Shown one piece after another: positions 16,508 to 26,252 of a stretch of DNA of 64,000 nucleotides. Location: the NCBI RefSeq assembly GCF_000219535.2, contig NZ_CP007806.1:4464501-4528500 (forward strand), read 5' to 3'. Below the pieces are notes generated by a model. It saw only the letters and a program-made list of their open reading frames with translations, had not been told where the DNA came from and did no database searches. Position 1 is the stretch's first letter. Each line of letters starts with the position of its first letter. The DNA is from Brevibacillus laterosporus LMG 15441. GTDB lineage: Bacteria > Bacillota > Bacilli > Brevibacillales > Brevibacillaceae. The position numbers were made by a program, and so were the translations under genes.

Positions 16508-17575
16508 ATGAGACGACTAGTTATCTTAGGTGGTGGCTATGGGGGCCTACGCATCATCGAACACATACTTACCCCAGACTTGCCGGCAGATGTTTCGGTG
16601 ACGCTAGTAGATCGTATGCCTTTTCACGGTTTAAAAACCGAATACTACGCGTTAGCAGCCGGAACAGAACCAGAAAGTAAAGTGCGCGTGCCCTTTCCAA
16701 GCGACCCACGCTTACAGATTAAACACGGAGAAGTTATTGACATCAACCTAACTGAGCGCTTGATCCATTTTGAAAATGAAGAAAAATTAGAATACGATTG
16801 GCTCATTCTTGGATTGGGCTGTGAGGATCGTTATCATAATATTCCGGGAGCCGATCTATACACACACTCTATTCAAACATTGGGCTCTACTCGTCGCGCT
16901 TATGCAGCGATCAATAATATTAACCCCTATGGTTCAGTTACTGTTGTCGGCGGTGGTTTAAGCGGTGTAGAAATAGCTGCTGAATTACGCGAGAGCCGTC
17001 CAGATCTGACCATTCGTTTATTGGATCGTGGGCCAAGCATTTTAAGCCCTTTTCCGAAAAAATTGCAGGATTATGCTTCTGAATGGTTTATTAAAAATGA
17101 CGTTGAACTTATTAATATGGCTAATGTAACCTGTGTTGAGGATGGTGTGGTTTATAACAACAATCAACCTATAGAAAGCAATGTCATCGTCTGGACAGCA
17201 GGTATTCAAGCCAACCGCATTGTACGTAATCTGCCTATTGAGCATGATAATAGCGGACGAGCAATCCTCAATCCTTATCACCAGATACCTGATTATACCA
17301 ATGTGTACGTCGTGGGTGACAGTGCCAGCTTACCTTATGCCCCAAGCGCCCAGCTTGCTGAGATGCAAGGAGAACAAATCGCCATGGTATTAAAAAGTGA
17401 GATGAAGGGCGAGGGTTATCCTAGCGTAATGCCTGCTATTAAGCTTAAAGGGACACTAGGCTCTCTTGGCAAAAAAGAAGGTTTTGGCGTAATGGGCAAA
17501 ATGTCGCTTGTAGGTCAAATGCCGCGTGTAATGAAAAGCGGTGTCCTTTGGATGTATAAAAACCATTTAGGTTAA
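16508..17575 (+). CDS. yutJ: NADH dehydrogenase-like flavoprotein YutJ
   Basis: 355 residues with FAD fold LVILGGGYGGLRI at the N-terminus, second nucleotide fold VVGGGLSGVEIAAELRES, and VYVVGDSA late. It is a paralogue of the type II NADH dehydrogenase at 7.1-8.3 kb, and the LKTEYYALAAGT segment is typical of YutJ. The frame is open 21 codons upstream; I take the ATG at 16508, preceded by AAAGGA, since it begins directly with the FAD motif. Electron acceptor unknown. Divergent from yuzB. Confidence 0.9.
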   Translation: MRRLVILGGGYGGLRIIEHILTPDLPADVSVTLVDRMPFHGLKTEYYALAAGTEPESKVRVPFPSDPRLQIKHGEVIDINLTERLIHFENEEKLEYDWLILGLGCEDRYHNIPGADLYTHSIQTLGSTRRAYAAINNINPYGSVTVVGGGLSGVEIAAELRESRPDLTIRLLDRGPSILSPFPKKLQDYASEWFIKNDVELINMANVTCVEDGVVYNNNQPIESNVIVWTAGIQANRIVRNLPIEHDNSGRAILNPYHQIPDYTNVYVVGDSASLPYAPSAQLAEMQGEQIAMVLKSEMKGEGYPSVMPAIKLKGTLGSLGKKEGFGVMGKMSLVGQMPRVMKSGVLWMYKNHLG

Positions 17576-17598
17576 CTTAATTGAATGAATTTTGATAC

Positions 17599-17640
17599 AA
17601 CGACCGTTCTGACTTTTTAAAGGAGCGGTTGTTTGTTTCT
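17599..17640 (+). terminator. Probable terminator after yutJ
   Basis: AACGACCGTTCT pairs with AGGAGCGGTTGTT, allowing G-U pairs, followed by TGTTT. Imperfect. Confidence 0.55.
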
Positions 17641-17734
17641 CTGCTCAGCTATAACTCCATATTATAATATCAAAATATTTATACTATTACATTATATTAA
17701 ATCGGCAAATTGCATCTTGAGGAAGTGAAAAAAG

Positions 17735-17762
17735 AAAACCCGGATTATATACCGGGTTTTTT
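17735..17762 (-). terminator. Terminator after the GGDEF-EAL gene
   Basis: AAAACCCGG (17735-17743) pairs with CCGGGTTTT (17752-17760); the T-run lies on both strands. Confidence 0.85.
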
Positions 17763-17780
17763 GTCTATTATGATGCCTTG

Positions 17781-20700
17781 TTATTTGCTTACATTCTCCA
17801 ATAAATTAGCAAATTCATTTGTATGAAGCGGAGGACTAAAATAAAACCCCTGCATCTCATAGCATTGCTTTTCCGTTAAGAAGCTCTTCTGTTCTTCTGT
17901 CTCTACTCCTTCCGCAATTACATTCAGCTTTAAACTCCTAGCTAAGGCAATAATATAGGAAACAATCTCTGCATCATCAGGATCAACTGTAATGTCACGA
18001 ATAAAGGAACGATCTATTTTAAGAGTATCCACGGGAAATTTCTTCAGATAGCTAAGGGAGGAATACCCCGTCCCAAAATCATCAATAGATAAATGAATGC
18101 CTAATTCCTTGAGCTCATGCAAGGTAGTAATAGCCGTCTCTACCTTATGCATAGTGACACCCTCTGTAATCTCCACCTCTAAATATTCCGGAGCAAGATT
18201 GGTTTCTTGCAAAACTTTGGCAATGGTTGCAACGAGGTTACGCTGTTGAAACTCAACAGGAGAAATATTAACAGCTACGCGTACTGGCTTTAATCCAGCT
18301 TGCTGCCATTTTTTATTCTGAATACATGCTGCTTTGAGAACATATTCATCCAACGTGACGATGAATCCCATCTCTTCGGCTAATGGAATAAAATCACCTG
18401 GTGAGATCAATCCTAGCTTAGGATGCTGCCATCGCACTAATGCCTCCATCCCAATTAACTCTCCTGAGCTTAAATCAAAACGGGGCTGGTATTGTAAAAA
18501 AAGCTCATTACGATCGATTGCATAACGTAAATCCTGCATGAGAGTCAGCTTCTGAAAAGCACTTTGCGTCATAGCAGGCGTATATAATTGATAAATATTT
18601 CCGCCCTTTTCTTTTGATCGGTATAAAGCTGCCTTGGCATTTTTCACCAATTCTAGCTGTGTGGTTCCGTCATTTGGGTACAAGCTAATGCCAATGCTGC
18701 AAGTCATTGTTAAACTTTGACCCTCCATCTCAAAAGGAAGCGCAATCTTATCTAGTAGCTCTTGTGAGAGTTGAGCGACATCCTGAAGGCTAGATATTTC
18801 CGGGAAAATGAATTGGAACTCGTCTCCTACCAAGCGGCAAAGGGTATCCCCCTCACGCATATGATCAGCCAAACGTGCGGCGACTAATTGCAGTAGACGA
18901 TCTCCTGCCGCATGCCCCAATGTATCATTAAATACCTTAAAGCAATCCAAATCTAAAATGACCACAGCTAGCATACTCTCCGTGCGCTTTGCCTGAGAAA
19001 TAGCTAGGAGTAGACGATCATCAAACAATACCCGATTTGGCAACCCTGTCAGCGAGTCGTAAAAAAGCTTTTGGCTCATCATCTCTTCGTGTTTTTTCCG
19101 ATCTGTTAAATCCTTGAATATCCAAATTCTCCCGTAATCATGCTGTTGAGATGAATCAATCGGTCCTGAGTAGACCTCGTATACTCGTCCATCATAAAAG
19201 CTTATCTCCACTGTGTCAGGTTGTAGCCTGTTCACTTGAGCAAGATCAAAAAGGGCTGTTGCCTGATGATTATTCTTAATTTGCGACAACATGTACATAA
19301 GCCAATGATTGGCATTATTTTGTTGCTCCACATGTTCAGGTATCTTCCACATTTCCCTACATTTTCGATTGTAATGTACAATTTGATTCCATTCATTAAC
19401 AATCAGCATACCGTCCATCATCGATTCGTGTGTCGCTCGCAAAATAGCATTATTTTTAATGAGCTGCTCTTCTGCCAATTTGCGTTCTAGCTCAGCAGTG
19501 GCTCTGGACGTAAATAAATGTAACATGGAATCAATTAATCCTGGATTGGTGATTGGCTTGCGGCTCATAACAGCAAGAATCCCCATTGGACTGCCATTAG
19601 AATCATATAAAAGCTGTCCCATTAGGGCTTCCGCTTTAAAGAAACGAAGCGATTGATCGAGCGGATATATCTGCTGTACACCTTCTACCACACAGATTTC
19701 CCCAGATTTGATCACCTCTTCAGTAGGAGAATGAGCAATATCGTACTCGATGTTCTCTAAATAAGCTTGCTTATCACTTATGGATATCGTAACTGCACGA
19801 CCTGGTTTACCCTTATGTAATGCTGCAATAAATGCGTAATCCACTTCCAAAACATCTATCAATGAGCGACTTAGATAGTGAAAAAACTCTTCCCCCATCT
19901 TATTTGTAATCCCCTGAGTCACTACGTGTAGCATTTCTTCAACTTGCTTTTGCTCAGTCACATCGGTTAAAAAACCAACAATTTCTGTTACTTTTCGATT
20001 ATTTGTATCACAATTCTGAATGATTACGGGTTTTAGATGTCCATAATACAGCCTGTTATCAAGTGAAATCTGAAAATCAACTGTTTCTTGCAAAAAGGCA
20101 CGCTCTACATGACTTTTTATTATTTTTACCATGTTCGGTAGCATTACATCTTCAAGGGACCCCTCTTTTATGCCCACTCCAAAACGCTTAGTAAGTGCTC
20201 CCTCAAATAATGTAACGGTAATTTGGTTATCTTCTCGTTTTTCAAAGGAAAACAGGACGTGAGGCAGAATCGATAAACTAGTTTTACATTTTTGTGCATA
20301 CAGTTTCTTTTTCTGCTCCACACGCTTTGACTGCGTAATATCTAACACTGTACCGACAATCTCGGTTACTTTATCGCCTTCCAAAAGGGGGGAGATTTGC
20401 GTAATATAAAAGCGTTCATTCTGCTCAAACTCAAACCATACACAGCATCCAGAGAATGCTTCTTCAAATTTTTGCTGAGCAAAGGGAGCTATATCAGTAC
20501 GGAAAATTTCAATAACAGTTTTCCCCTCTACATCCTTTGTTGTAACTCCTAAATCCTCTGCAACCTTACCTTCCGAAAAGGTGAGAACAAAAGAGCCGTC
20601 CTCTTGTCGTTTACCTGCAAAAATTTGAGTTTGTAGTGTTTCAAAGATTCTTCTATGCTGCTGTGTTAGTTCTAGTAGCTTATTTTCCATTTGAGCTATA

Positions 20701-20801
20701 CTTCTTTGTAAATTAGCAATTTGACTCTCCTGCTCTCCAATGGTGTGAAGACGCTCGTAGTTCCTCAATTGTTGCGGGGAATCATAATCTCTGTCAGACA
20801 T
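17781..20801 (-). CDS. PAS-PAS-GAF-PAS-GGDEF-EAL cyclic di-GMP protein
   Basis: 1006 residues, no membrane segment. After a short coiled coil come two PAS domains (about 45-160 and 165-290), a GAF domain (about 300-445), a third PAS (about 455-570), a GGDEF domain (about 575-735) and an EAL domain (about 750-1000). The diguanylate cyclase signature reads VGDEF near residue 658, so its first Gly is lost, while the EAL side keeps MEALVRWQHP, DDFGTGYSS and AEGVET. It most likely acts as a cyclic di-GMP phosphodiesterase, with the GGDEF part regulatory. The ATG follows GGTAGGAGG. Confidence 0.9.
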   Translation of the reverse strand: MSDRDYDSPQQLRNYERLHTIGEQESQIANLQRSIAQMENKLLELTQQHRRIFETLQTQIFAGKRQEDGSFVLTFSEGKVAEDLGVTTKDVEGKTVIEIFRTDIAPFAQQKFEEAFSGCCVWFEFEQNERFYITQISPLLEGDKVTEIVGTVLDITQSKRVEQKKKLYAQKCKTSLSILPHVLFSFEKREDNQITVTLFEGALTKRFGVGIKEGSLEDVMLPNMVKIIKSHVERAFLQETVDFQISLDNRLYYGHLKPVIIQNCDTNNRKVTEIVGFLTDVTEQKQVEEMLHVVTQGITNKMGEEFFHYLSRSLIDVLEVDYAFIAALHKGKPGRAVTISISDKQAYLENIEYDIAHSPTEEVIKSGEICVVEGVQQIYPLDQSLRFFKAEALMGQLLYDSNGSPMGILAVMSRKPITNPGLIDSMLHLFTSRATAELERKLAEEQLIKNNAILRATHESMMDGMLIVNEWNQIVHYNRKCREMWKIPEHVEQQNNANHWLMYMLSQIKNNHQATALFDLAQVNRLQPDTVEISFYDGRVYEVYSGPIDSSQQHDYGRIWIFKDLTDRKKHEEMMSQKLFYDSLTGLPNRVLFDDRLLLAISQAKRTESMLAVVILDLDCFKVFNDTLGHAAGDRLLQLVAARLADHMREGDTLCRLVGDEFQFIFPEISSLQDVAQLSQELLDKIALPFEMEGQSLTMTCSIGISLYPNDGTTQLELVKNAKAALYRSKEKGGNIYQLYTPAMTQSAFQKLTLMQDLRYAIDRNELFLQYQPRFDLSSGELIGMEALVRWQHPKLGLISPGDFIPLAEEMGFIVTLDEYVLKAACIQNKKWQQAGLKPVRVAVNISPVEFQQRNLVATIAKVLQETNLAPEYLEVEITEGVTMHKVETAITTLHELKELGIHLSIDDFGTGYSSLSYLKKFPVDTLKIDRSFIRDITVDPDDAEIVSYIIALARSLKLNVIAEGVETEEQKSFLTEKQCYEMQGFYFSPPLHTNEFANLLENVSK

Positions 20802-21289
20802 GAGCTACCTCCTACCCTTACACCTTTTCCTATGAATGTGGATGTTATTCTATCCACTCAAATACTCCTCATTACCATTCAAACTATCTGTTTGATCTAG
20901 AGTAGACTTGCTTTATACATGCTGAAGGCTAGTAAAGATCGCATCAATAGCACTTTGATATTCGACTTTTTTCATATTAATTCCTGCCTTGTGTCCCAAA
21001 AAAACGGGTTTTTCTTCCTATATATTTATAAGTAAATGATATATTCTTTATTACGTATATATTCTATTATAATGTTCTTTTCAAAAATATTTTACCCTTA
21101 TGCCCACTTATCTAGCAAAGGCAAGATTTTTGTTATCTCTGTCATCTTTACAACGTAAACAAAGCTACAGATGCCACCTACTGTTCTCACAATAAGTAGA
21201 CTCCTGTAGCTAAATGACTTTTGAGCAGTTATCCCGTTCATTTTGCATTCTGGCTTCTTCGTTCGTTTTGCTTCCGGTAACGTAATTTT
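20802..21289. other. AT-rich 488-base gap
   Basis: No convincing gene. A 20-codon minus-strand frame (20913-20975, MKKVEYQSAIDAIFTSLQHV) has a modest ribosome binding site and could be a leader or fragment. GCTACAG at 21164-21170 pairs with CTGTAGC at 21204-21210, a hairpin without a T-run. The promoter of the GGDEF-EAL gene must lie in the left part, but I see no strong consensus. Confidence 0.4.
21164..21210. repeat. Inverted repeat downstream of the ATP-grasp gene
   Basis: Seven-base perfect arms GCTACAG/CTGTAGC around a 33-base interior that can pair partly again. No T-run, so it is not a typical terminator. Confidence 0.35.
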
Positions 21290-22387
21290 TTACTTATCAT
21301 TTCTCAGAATTTTTTCCTTGTCAGCAAGCCACATGGCATAGGCTAAGGGATTACGAACTGCCTTTTTATACAGCTTAGCTTTTCCCATTCCTAAAAAGAT
21401 ATCGCGGCCCGGTTTTGGATTTACCTCTATTAGCCAAATTTGCCCTGCCGTATCTATCCCGATATCCAAACCAAATTCTAACATTCGACCATACTTTTCC
21501 TCTAATTTCTGGACTGTGTAATAAGCTAATTCATGACATTCCTGTAAGATTTTTTTACCTTTATCTTCACCAAATCTGTTGTTCATGAAGCTGGTAAAGT
21601 CAGTGGCCTTACCACCGTTATGCAGATTAGAGGTAGCACTGTTCAACAGTCCAACCCTTACTCCTAAACCCGTAACACTCCACTGTCCCTGTTGATTTTT
21701 CTGAATTAATAAGCGCGTATCACTTGGCCTGTTGGGCAGTAATTCTAAATCTAGACCTTGTTGAACCATAAAATGACCGTTACGAATTCGTTCCTGATCC
21801 ACCCATAGATTGACCCGCTCGACCAAAGCATCTCTAGATGTTACCTGCCATGTTTTACGTTGCAAATTCCGATTCCTGCCAACTAGTAAAAAACCACCGT
21901 TTCCTTTAGAAATTTTAAGAACACTGCGGCCACCTGTACCGTTACCCGGTTTTACATAAACAATCGCAAAATTCTCTACATATTCCTGTAAGGCCTCTTT
22001 TGAATACATTTCGGTTTGCGGCATCCATTTTCTCATGGTTTTATTTGTCCATAGATATTTTGTTATATTCCATTTGTTAGAGAAAATGCTGTTTGCATAT
22101 AAAAAATGCTGTTTACGGCGAAAGGATAAGTATCCGGGTTGCCTAGTTCGGCAACGATCTATGACCGCGTCTGGCCATCTAAACCACTTACTTCTCCAGC
22201 CGCCATGTTTATCCGGTACATATCCCCTGACTCGTTGTTTTTTGACCAATACATCACGATGGGAAAATAGAAATACTGATGCGCCTAGCTTTTTCCCCTG
22301 ATGGATCAAATTCCGAAAGTATTTGGGTTCCTTAAACGTCGTTCCTTCTCTGCTTGTTAAAATTCCAATCAGTTTTTTATTAGCCAT
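21290..22387 (-). CDS. YheC/YheD-type spore coat-associated ATP-grasp protein
   Basis: 365 residues. The N-terminal half has WPDAVIDRCR and FSNKWNITKYLW; the ATP-grasp core shows VYVKPGNGTGGRSVLKI, and EFGLDIGID then WLIEVNPKPGRD supply the late metal- and ATP-binding residues. YheC/YheD proteins are found with the endospore coat in Bacillus. The reaction is unknown, but the fold predicts ATP-dependent carboxylate-amine ligation. The ATG at 22387 is 7 bases after AGGTGG, better placed than that at 22393. Single gene on its strand. Confidence 0.88.
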   Translation of the reverse strand: MANKKLIGILTSREGTTFKEPKYFRNLIHQGKKLGASVFLFSHRDVLVKKQRVRGYVPDKHGGWRSKWFRWPDAVIDRCRTRQPGYLSFRRKQHFLYANSIFSNKWNITKYLWTNKTMRKWMPQTEMYSKEALQEYVENFAIVYVKPGNGTGGRSVLKISKGNGGFLLVGRNRNLQRKTWQVTSRDALVERVNLWVDQERIRNGHFMVQQGLDLELLPNRPSDTRLLIQKNQQGQWSVTGLGVRVGLLNSATSNLHNGGKATDFTSFMNNRFGEDKGKKILQECHELAYYTVQKLEEKYGRMLEFGLDIGIDTAGQIWLIEVNPKPGRDIFLGMGKAKLYKKAVRNPLAYAMWLADKEKILRNDK

Positions 22388-22495
22388 TCTCATCCACCTT
22401 TTTTATCCTTGCTATCTCCAGATTATGAATAGGCCGACACTGAAGTGAATTGAAACATAACACGATTTTGTCTACTGACAAAAGCTCCGTGAATA

Positions 22496-22543
22496 CAAAA
22501 AAACCTACCTTGTTCCCAAAAGTAGACGGGAAAGGTAGGTTTA
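22496..22543 (-). terminator. Terminator after the 213-residue lipoprotein gene
   Basis: AAACCTACCT (22501-22510) pairs with AGGTAGGTTT (22533-22542); T-run on the minus strand. Confidence 0.85.
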
Positions 22544-22569
22544 CTGTTGCTCATTCATTGATCAATTCT

Positions 22570-23211
22570 TTACCGGGTGGGAAAGATGTAAATCTCCGTA
22601 TAAGTGTCAAAATACTGTAGGTCAAATGTTGCCGTTTCTGTTTTCCAATGAGCAGAGTACGAGGAAGGTGCGCCTATTTCTTTACGTTGTTCTCCCTCGC
22701 CAAGAAGACTTGATATCTGTTTAATTAGATCATGCACCTTTGTACTTTTCTCATAGGTTAAGGTAATTTGCATTACTTTGTTATTATTGATAATATATTG
22801 AGCTCTCGCTGGCTCTTTCCATTGAAACCACGTTTCCTTGTATTCAATAGCCGATAGGAATTTTCCATCCGCATTATAACCATAATCCTTTTTCCCTTCA
22901 CCTTTTTCTGCAAATAATTGCTGTATTGTCATTCCAATTACTTTACTAGGATCAATTGGCATTATATCTTTTTCCCATTGTTTTTCGATTCCTTCTTGTT
23001 TCACAATAGGTGAGGGATTGCTTATGGATTGCGGTTTATCAGGCTGCTCTGGCTTTGCAGGTTCATTTGGCATTTGGTTCGACATCTCTAAAGTTGTATT
23101 CTCTGCACTAGCATTCGATAGCAACGCGGGATTGGTTAACGCCCGATCACTACATCCAGTGACAAGCAAAAGGCCAAGGGTTAAAAGCCCTATCCATTTA
23201 TGGTTTTTCAT
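22570..23211 (-). CDS. Hypothetical lipoprotein with Pro-rich linker
   Basis: 213 residues. The signal peptide ends in the lipobox LVTGC (Cys20), followed by an Asn/Pro-rich linker with repeated Pro-Glu/Lys steps and a C-terminal domain from about residue 85 (GMTIQQLFAEKGEGKKDYGYN through AHWKTETATFDLQYFDTYTE). The C-terminal part resembles small beta-lactamase-inhibitor-like or SmpA-type folds in its pattern of short strands, but I cannot name the family. It stands alone between yuzD and the ATP-grasp gene with its own terminator. Confidence 0.75.
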   Translation of the reverse strand: MKNHKWIGLLTLGLLLVTGCSDRALTNPALLSNASAENTTLEMSNQMPNEPAKPEQPDKPQSISNPSPIVKQEGIEKQWEKDIMPIDPSKVIGMTIQQLFAEKGEGKKDYGYNADGKFLSAIEYKETWFQWKEPARAQYIINNNKVMQITLTYEKSTKVHDLIKQISSLLGEGEQRKEIGAPSSYSAHWKTETATFDLQYFDTYTEIYIFPTR

Positions 23212-23309
23212 TCATCATCTTCTCTTTCTGTTATGATTGCATCTTCATCATAACGTTTTCCCTGTGAGGAAGTCTTTACAAAAAGGTTACACCTTATTTT
23301 TTCCATTTC

Positions 23310-23633
23310 CTAAACGCTTTCGATCGGTTGAACGCCTGCTTTTTCTAAAGCTTCATACACCTGCTTTAGCTTTGGATTTCCTTCTCCGACAATTTCCCCG
23401 GAAATTACGACAAGTGGATACCACAAATCTTCCTCTTCAATTCTTTTTGCCCATAATTTATCCACTTCTGTCGTTGGGTGTAAGAAATCACAGTAGCGTA
23501 CGACAAATTGATCCTGTACAAACTTTCTTCCAGCAGCCGCTTCTAGCCATACTGCTGTTTCTTTAGCTGAAGGTAGATTCACACAGCTTGCGCATAATTG
23601 CTCCGTTCCATATACCAGGATTTCTACGTTCAT
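23310..23633 (-). CDS. yuzD: DUF1462 disulfide-type protein YuzD
   Basis: 107 residues with a thioredoxin-like start VEILVYGTEQLCASCVNLPS in which C14 and C17 form a CxxC pair, followed by VRYCDF and the late VGEGNPKLKQVYEALEKAG motif typical of YuzD. A redox role is inferred from the CxxC. In B. subtilis it neighbours yutI; here mccAB lies between them. The ATG is preceded by GGAGGCGGAGGGG. Confidence 0.9.
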   Translation of the reverse strand: MNVEILVYGTEQLCASCVNLPSAKETAVWLEAAAGRKFVQDQFVVRYCDFLHPTTEVDKLWAKRIEEEDLWYPLVVISGEIVGEGNPKLKQVYEALEKAGVQPIESV

Positions 23634-23933
23634 TTGAACCCCTCCGCCTCCCTGTTTGTCTTCATTATATTGTTTTTGGTTTACAGCCGTCTATGTCGAT
23701 TGAACATTCAAATCTTTCTCAAAAAATAACATTTCTAGGTTAATACAAGCATGTACGACAGAGTGTATTATTTACATACTTATATTTTTGCAGCATCTCT
23801 TAGAGTTTACTCGAACAAATACGATACCATGCATCTAGCCAAAGTAAGAATAGTGTATATGCGAAAAAAGCCAACCCAACATTTTTCGCTGTTTGGGTTG
23901 GCTTCTTGATTTTATCACTAACAACTATTTTTT
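23634..23933. other. Intergenic region upstream of yuzD
   Basis: About 300 bases. The right end holds the mccB terminator (23863-23904); the rest must hold the yuzD promoter, for which no strong match is visible. Confidence 0.4.
23863..23904 (-). terminator. Terminator after mccB
   Basis: GCCAACCCAA (23870-23879) pairs with TTGGGTTGGC (23892-23901), T-run on the minus strand. Confidence 0.9.
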
Positions 23934-25067
23934 TTACGATAAAGCTTGTTCCAGATCTTCCATTAAATCTTCTACATCCTCAATACCTACAGAGATACGA
24001 AGCAATCCATCTGTTATCCCTAGCTCTGCACGTCGTTCGGCAGGAATCGAGGCATGCGTCATACGAGCAGGTAATCCGATTAAGCTTTCAACTGCTCCTA
24101 AGGATTCAGCAAGAGTGAAGTACTTTAATTTAGATAATACTTCTTCTGCACGTTTATCGCTGCCTACATCAAAAGAAATCATGCCGCCAAAGCCTCGTGC
24201 TTGTTTTTTCATTTGCTCATGGCCTGGGTGAGATGCAAGGCCTGGATAAAGCACACGGCTGATCGAAGCTTGTTCTTGGAGCCACTTCGCTAATTGATTT
24301 GCGTTCTTCTCATGCTCCTCCATGCGGAGTCCCAGAGTCTTAGCTCCACGTAGCAATAACCATGAATCCTGAGGACCTAAAATCGCCCCAATGGCATTTT
24401 GCTGGAAGTGCAACTGTTCACCAAGCTCGGCTTCCTTCGTAACAACGATACCAGCTACTACGTCACTATGCCCGCCTAAATATTTTGTTGCGCTATGGAA
24501 GACAATATCGGCACCCAAATCCAATGGGTTCTGCCAATAAGGAGTCATAAAGGTATTGTCTACTACAAGTAAAACTCCTTTAGATTTTGCAATAGCGGCT
24601 ACCGCTCTTACATCTGTTACGTTTAACAAAGGATTGGTAGGTGTTTCCATAATAATCATTCGAGTATTAGGACGTAATGCCTTTTCGACAGCAGCGAGGT
24701 CAGTCGTATCGACGTAGGTAGCCTCCAAGCCCAATTTTGAGAAAACGCGAGTAATTACGCGATAAGTACCACCGTAAACATCATCTCCTACAACAAGATG
24801 ATCCCCTTGACTGCATAGGGACAGAATAGTGGATAGAGCTGCCATTCCCGAACCAAACGCTAATCCGCGTGCTCCACCTTCTATATCAGCCATGTAGGTT
24901 TCTAGTGCGTGGCGTGTCGGATTACCTGTACGAGAATATTCATAGCCTTTATGAACGCCAATTCCTTCTTGTTTATAGGTACTCACCTGATAAATCGGTG
25001 TAGATACTGCTCCTGTATGAATATCTCCCTCAATACCACCGTGAATTAATCGAGTTTTCATTCTCAT
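23934..25067 (-). CDS. mccB: Cystathionine gamma-lyase/homocysteine gamma-lyase MccB
   Basis: 377 residues, a Cys/Met metabolism PLP enzyme: the PLP lysine lies in SATKYLGGHSDVVAG near residue 195, with EYSRTGNPTRHALE early and ESLIGLPARMTHASIP late. With MccA upstream it converts cystathionine to cysteine in reverse transsulfuration. I take the ATG at 25067 (MRMKTRLIHGG), 1 base after the mccA TGA and following a GGGGGG; the open frame further upstream is antiparallel overlap with mccA coding sequence. The pair lacks the mtnN and yrrT partners seen in B. subtilis. Confidence 0.9.
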   Translation of the reverse strand: MRMKTRLIHGGIEGDIHTGAVSTPIYQVSTYKQEGIGVHKGYEYSRTGNPTRHALETYMADIEGGARGLAFGSGMAALSTILSLCSQGDHLVVGDDVYGGTYRVITRVFSKLGLEATYVDTTDLAAVEKALRPNTRMIIMETPTNPLLNVTDVRAVAAIAKSKGVLLVVDNTFMTPYWQNPLDLGADIVFHSATKYLGGHSDVVAGIVVTKEAELGEQLHFQQNAIGAILGPQDSWLLLRGAKTLGLRMEEHEKNANQLAKWLQEQASISRVLYPGLASHPGHEQMKKQARGFGGMISFDVGSDKRAEEVLSKLKYFTLAESLGAVESLIGLPARMTHASIPAERRAELGITDGLLRISVGIEDVEDLMEDLEQALS

Positions 25068-25068
25068 G

Positions 25069-25992
25069 TCATAGACCCCCCTGATAGATTTGTTTCGATA
25101 AATATCGCTCACTACTATCTGCAAATAGTACAACAATATTCGTTCCTGGAACAGATTTTTCTGCTTCCTGCAAAGCCGCATGTAAAGCTGCACCCGCTGA
25201 GCTACCAGCCAAAATACCTTCTTTACGCGCTAATTCTTTTACAAGAGAGAAAGCTTCCTCGTCCAAAACGGTATATATGGCATCAAAATAAGAAGTATCC
25301 ATAAAATCTGGGATAAACTCCATCCCAATTCCCTCTGTTTTATGTGGACCAGATTCTCCACCGTTTAAGATAGATCCCTCTGGTTCAACTATAACAGTTC
25401 TGATCGATGCACGCTGTTCTTTTAAATAACGTGCCACTCCCATAAAGGTACCACCAGACCCTGCACCAGCCACAAAGGTATGCACTTGGCCATCCATTTG
25501 ATCCCAAATCTCGGGACCTGTTGTTTTATAGTGAGCGTCTGGGTTTGCTGGGTTGGCAAATTGCTGCGGCACAAATGCTCCTGGAATGGACTCAGCTAAT
25601 TCCTTTGCCTTAGCTATTGCTCCCTTGATTCCTAATTCCGTTGGTGTATTTATCACTTCCGCCCCCAAGGCGCGCATAAGCTCTTGCTTTTCCATTGAAA
25701 ATTTTTCAGGTACACAAAAGATTACACGATAAGAGGTATTAACTGCGGCCAGCGCTACACCAACCCCTGTGTTCCCTGCTGTTGGTTCAATAATAGTCCC
25801 GCCAGGCTGCAAAAGACCACGTTCTTCTGCATCTCGTATTAATTCTACTCCGAGACGATCTTTTACACTACCCCCTGGATTATAGGACTCCAATTTAGCA
25901 AACAGACGAACTCCTTCTGGTAAAGCAAATTGCGTCAGTTCAACAATAGGTGTATTTCCGATTAATTCCTTTATGTTGCGATAAACCTTCAC
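25069..25992 (-). CDS. mccA: O-acetylserine-dependent cystathionine beta-synthase MccA
   Basis: 307 residues of the CysK family: PLP lysine in YNPGGSVKDRLG (K44), EPTAGNTGVGVALAA substrate loop and GAGSGGTFMGVARYL phosphate-binding loop. The start is a GTG at 25992, 7 bases after GGAGGAAG; seven further codons upstream have no ribosome binding site. It joins O-acetylserine and homocysteine to give cystathionine. The stop lies 1 base from the mccB ATG, so translation is coupled. CysK itself cannot be excluded by motif alone, but the pairing with mccB supports MccA. Confidence 0.88.
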   Translation of the reverse strand: MKVYRNIKELIGNTPIVELTQFALPEGVRLFAKLESYNPGGSVKDRLGVELIRDAEERGLLQPGGTIIEPTAGNTGVGVALAAVNTSYRVIFCVPEKFSMEKQELMRALGAEVINTPTELGIKGAIAKAKELAESIPGAFVPQQFANPANPDAHYKTTGPEIWDQMDGQVHTFVAGAGSGGTFMGVARYLKEQRASIRTVIVEPEGSILNGGESGPHKTEGIGMEFIPDFMDTSYFDAIYTVLDEEAFSLVKELARKEGILAGSSAGAALHAALQEAEKSVPGTNIVVLFADSSERYLSKQIYQGGL

Positions 25993-26217
25993 GTAGATCT
26001 TCCTCCGATCCAATGTTTATATGCAGGAATATATAAGTACAAGTAGGAACGCCATTAGTATACCATGCTTTCAACAAACTTTTTGCATTTATCTTAATAT
26101 TGTCCGCTCAGGAAGGACTTTCTCATGAACCAGCAACACTTGTGCATTTCTCCCCTATTTTTGATAAAGGAATGATAATAAGTATAGAAACTCATGGATT
26201 TTCGTAAGTAGGGGGAT

Positions 26218-26223
26218 TATAAT
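26218..26223 (+). promoter_or_regulatory. Probable yutI -10 element
   Basis: Perfect TATAAT 29 bases before the yutI ATG; the -35 (TGGATT, 26195-26200) is poor. Confidence 0.4.
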
Positions 26224-26252
26224 AGAATGGAGTTGAAAAGGAGTGATTATCC

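Noticed and set aside
25071-25193. N-terminal extension of MccB
   Set aside because: It is an out-of-frame reading of the mccA 3' end; the ATG at 25067 begins the family sequence.
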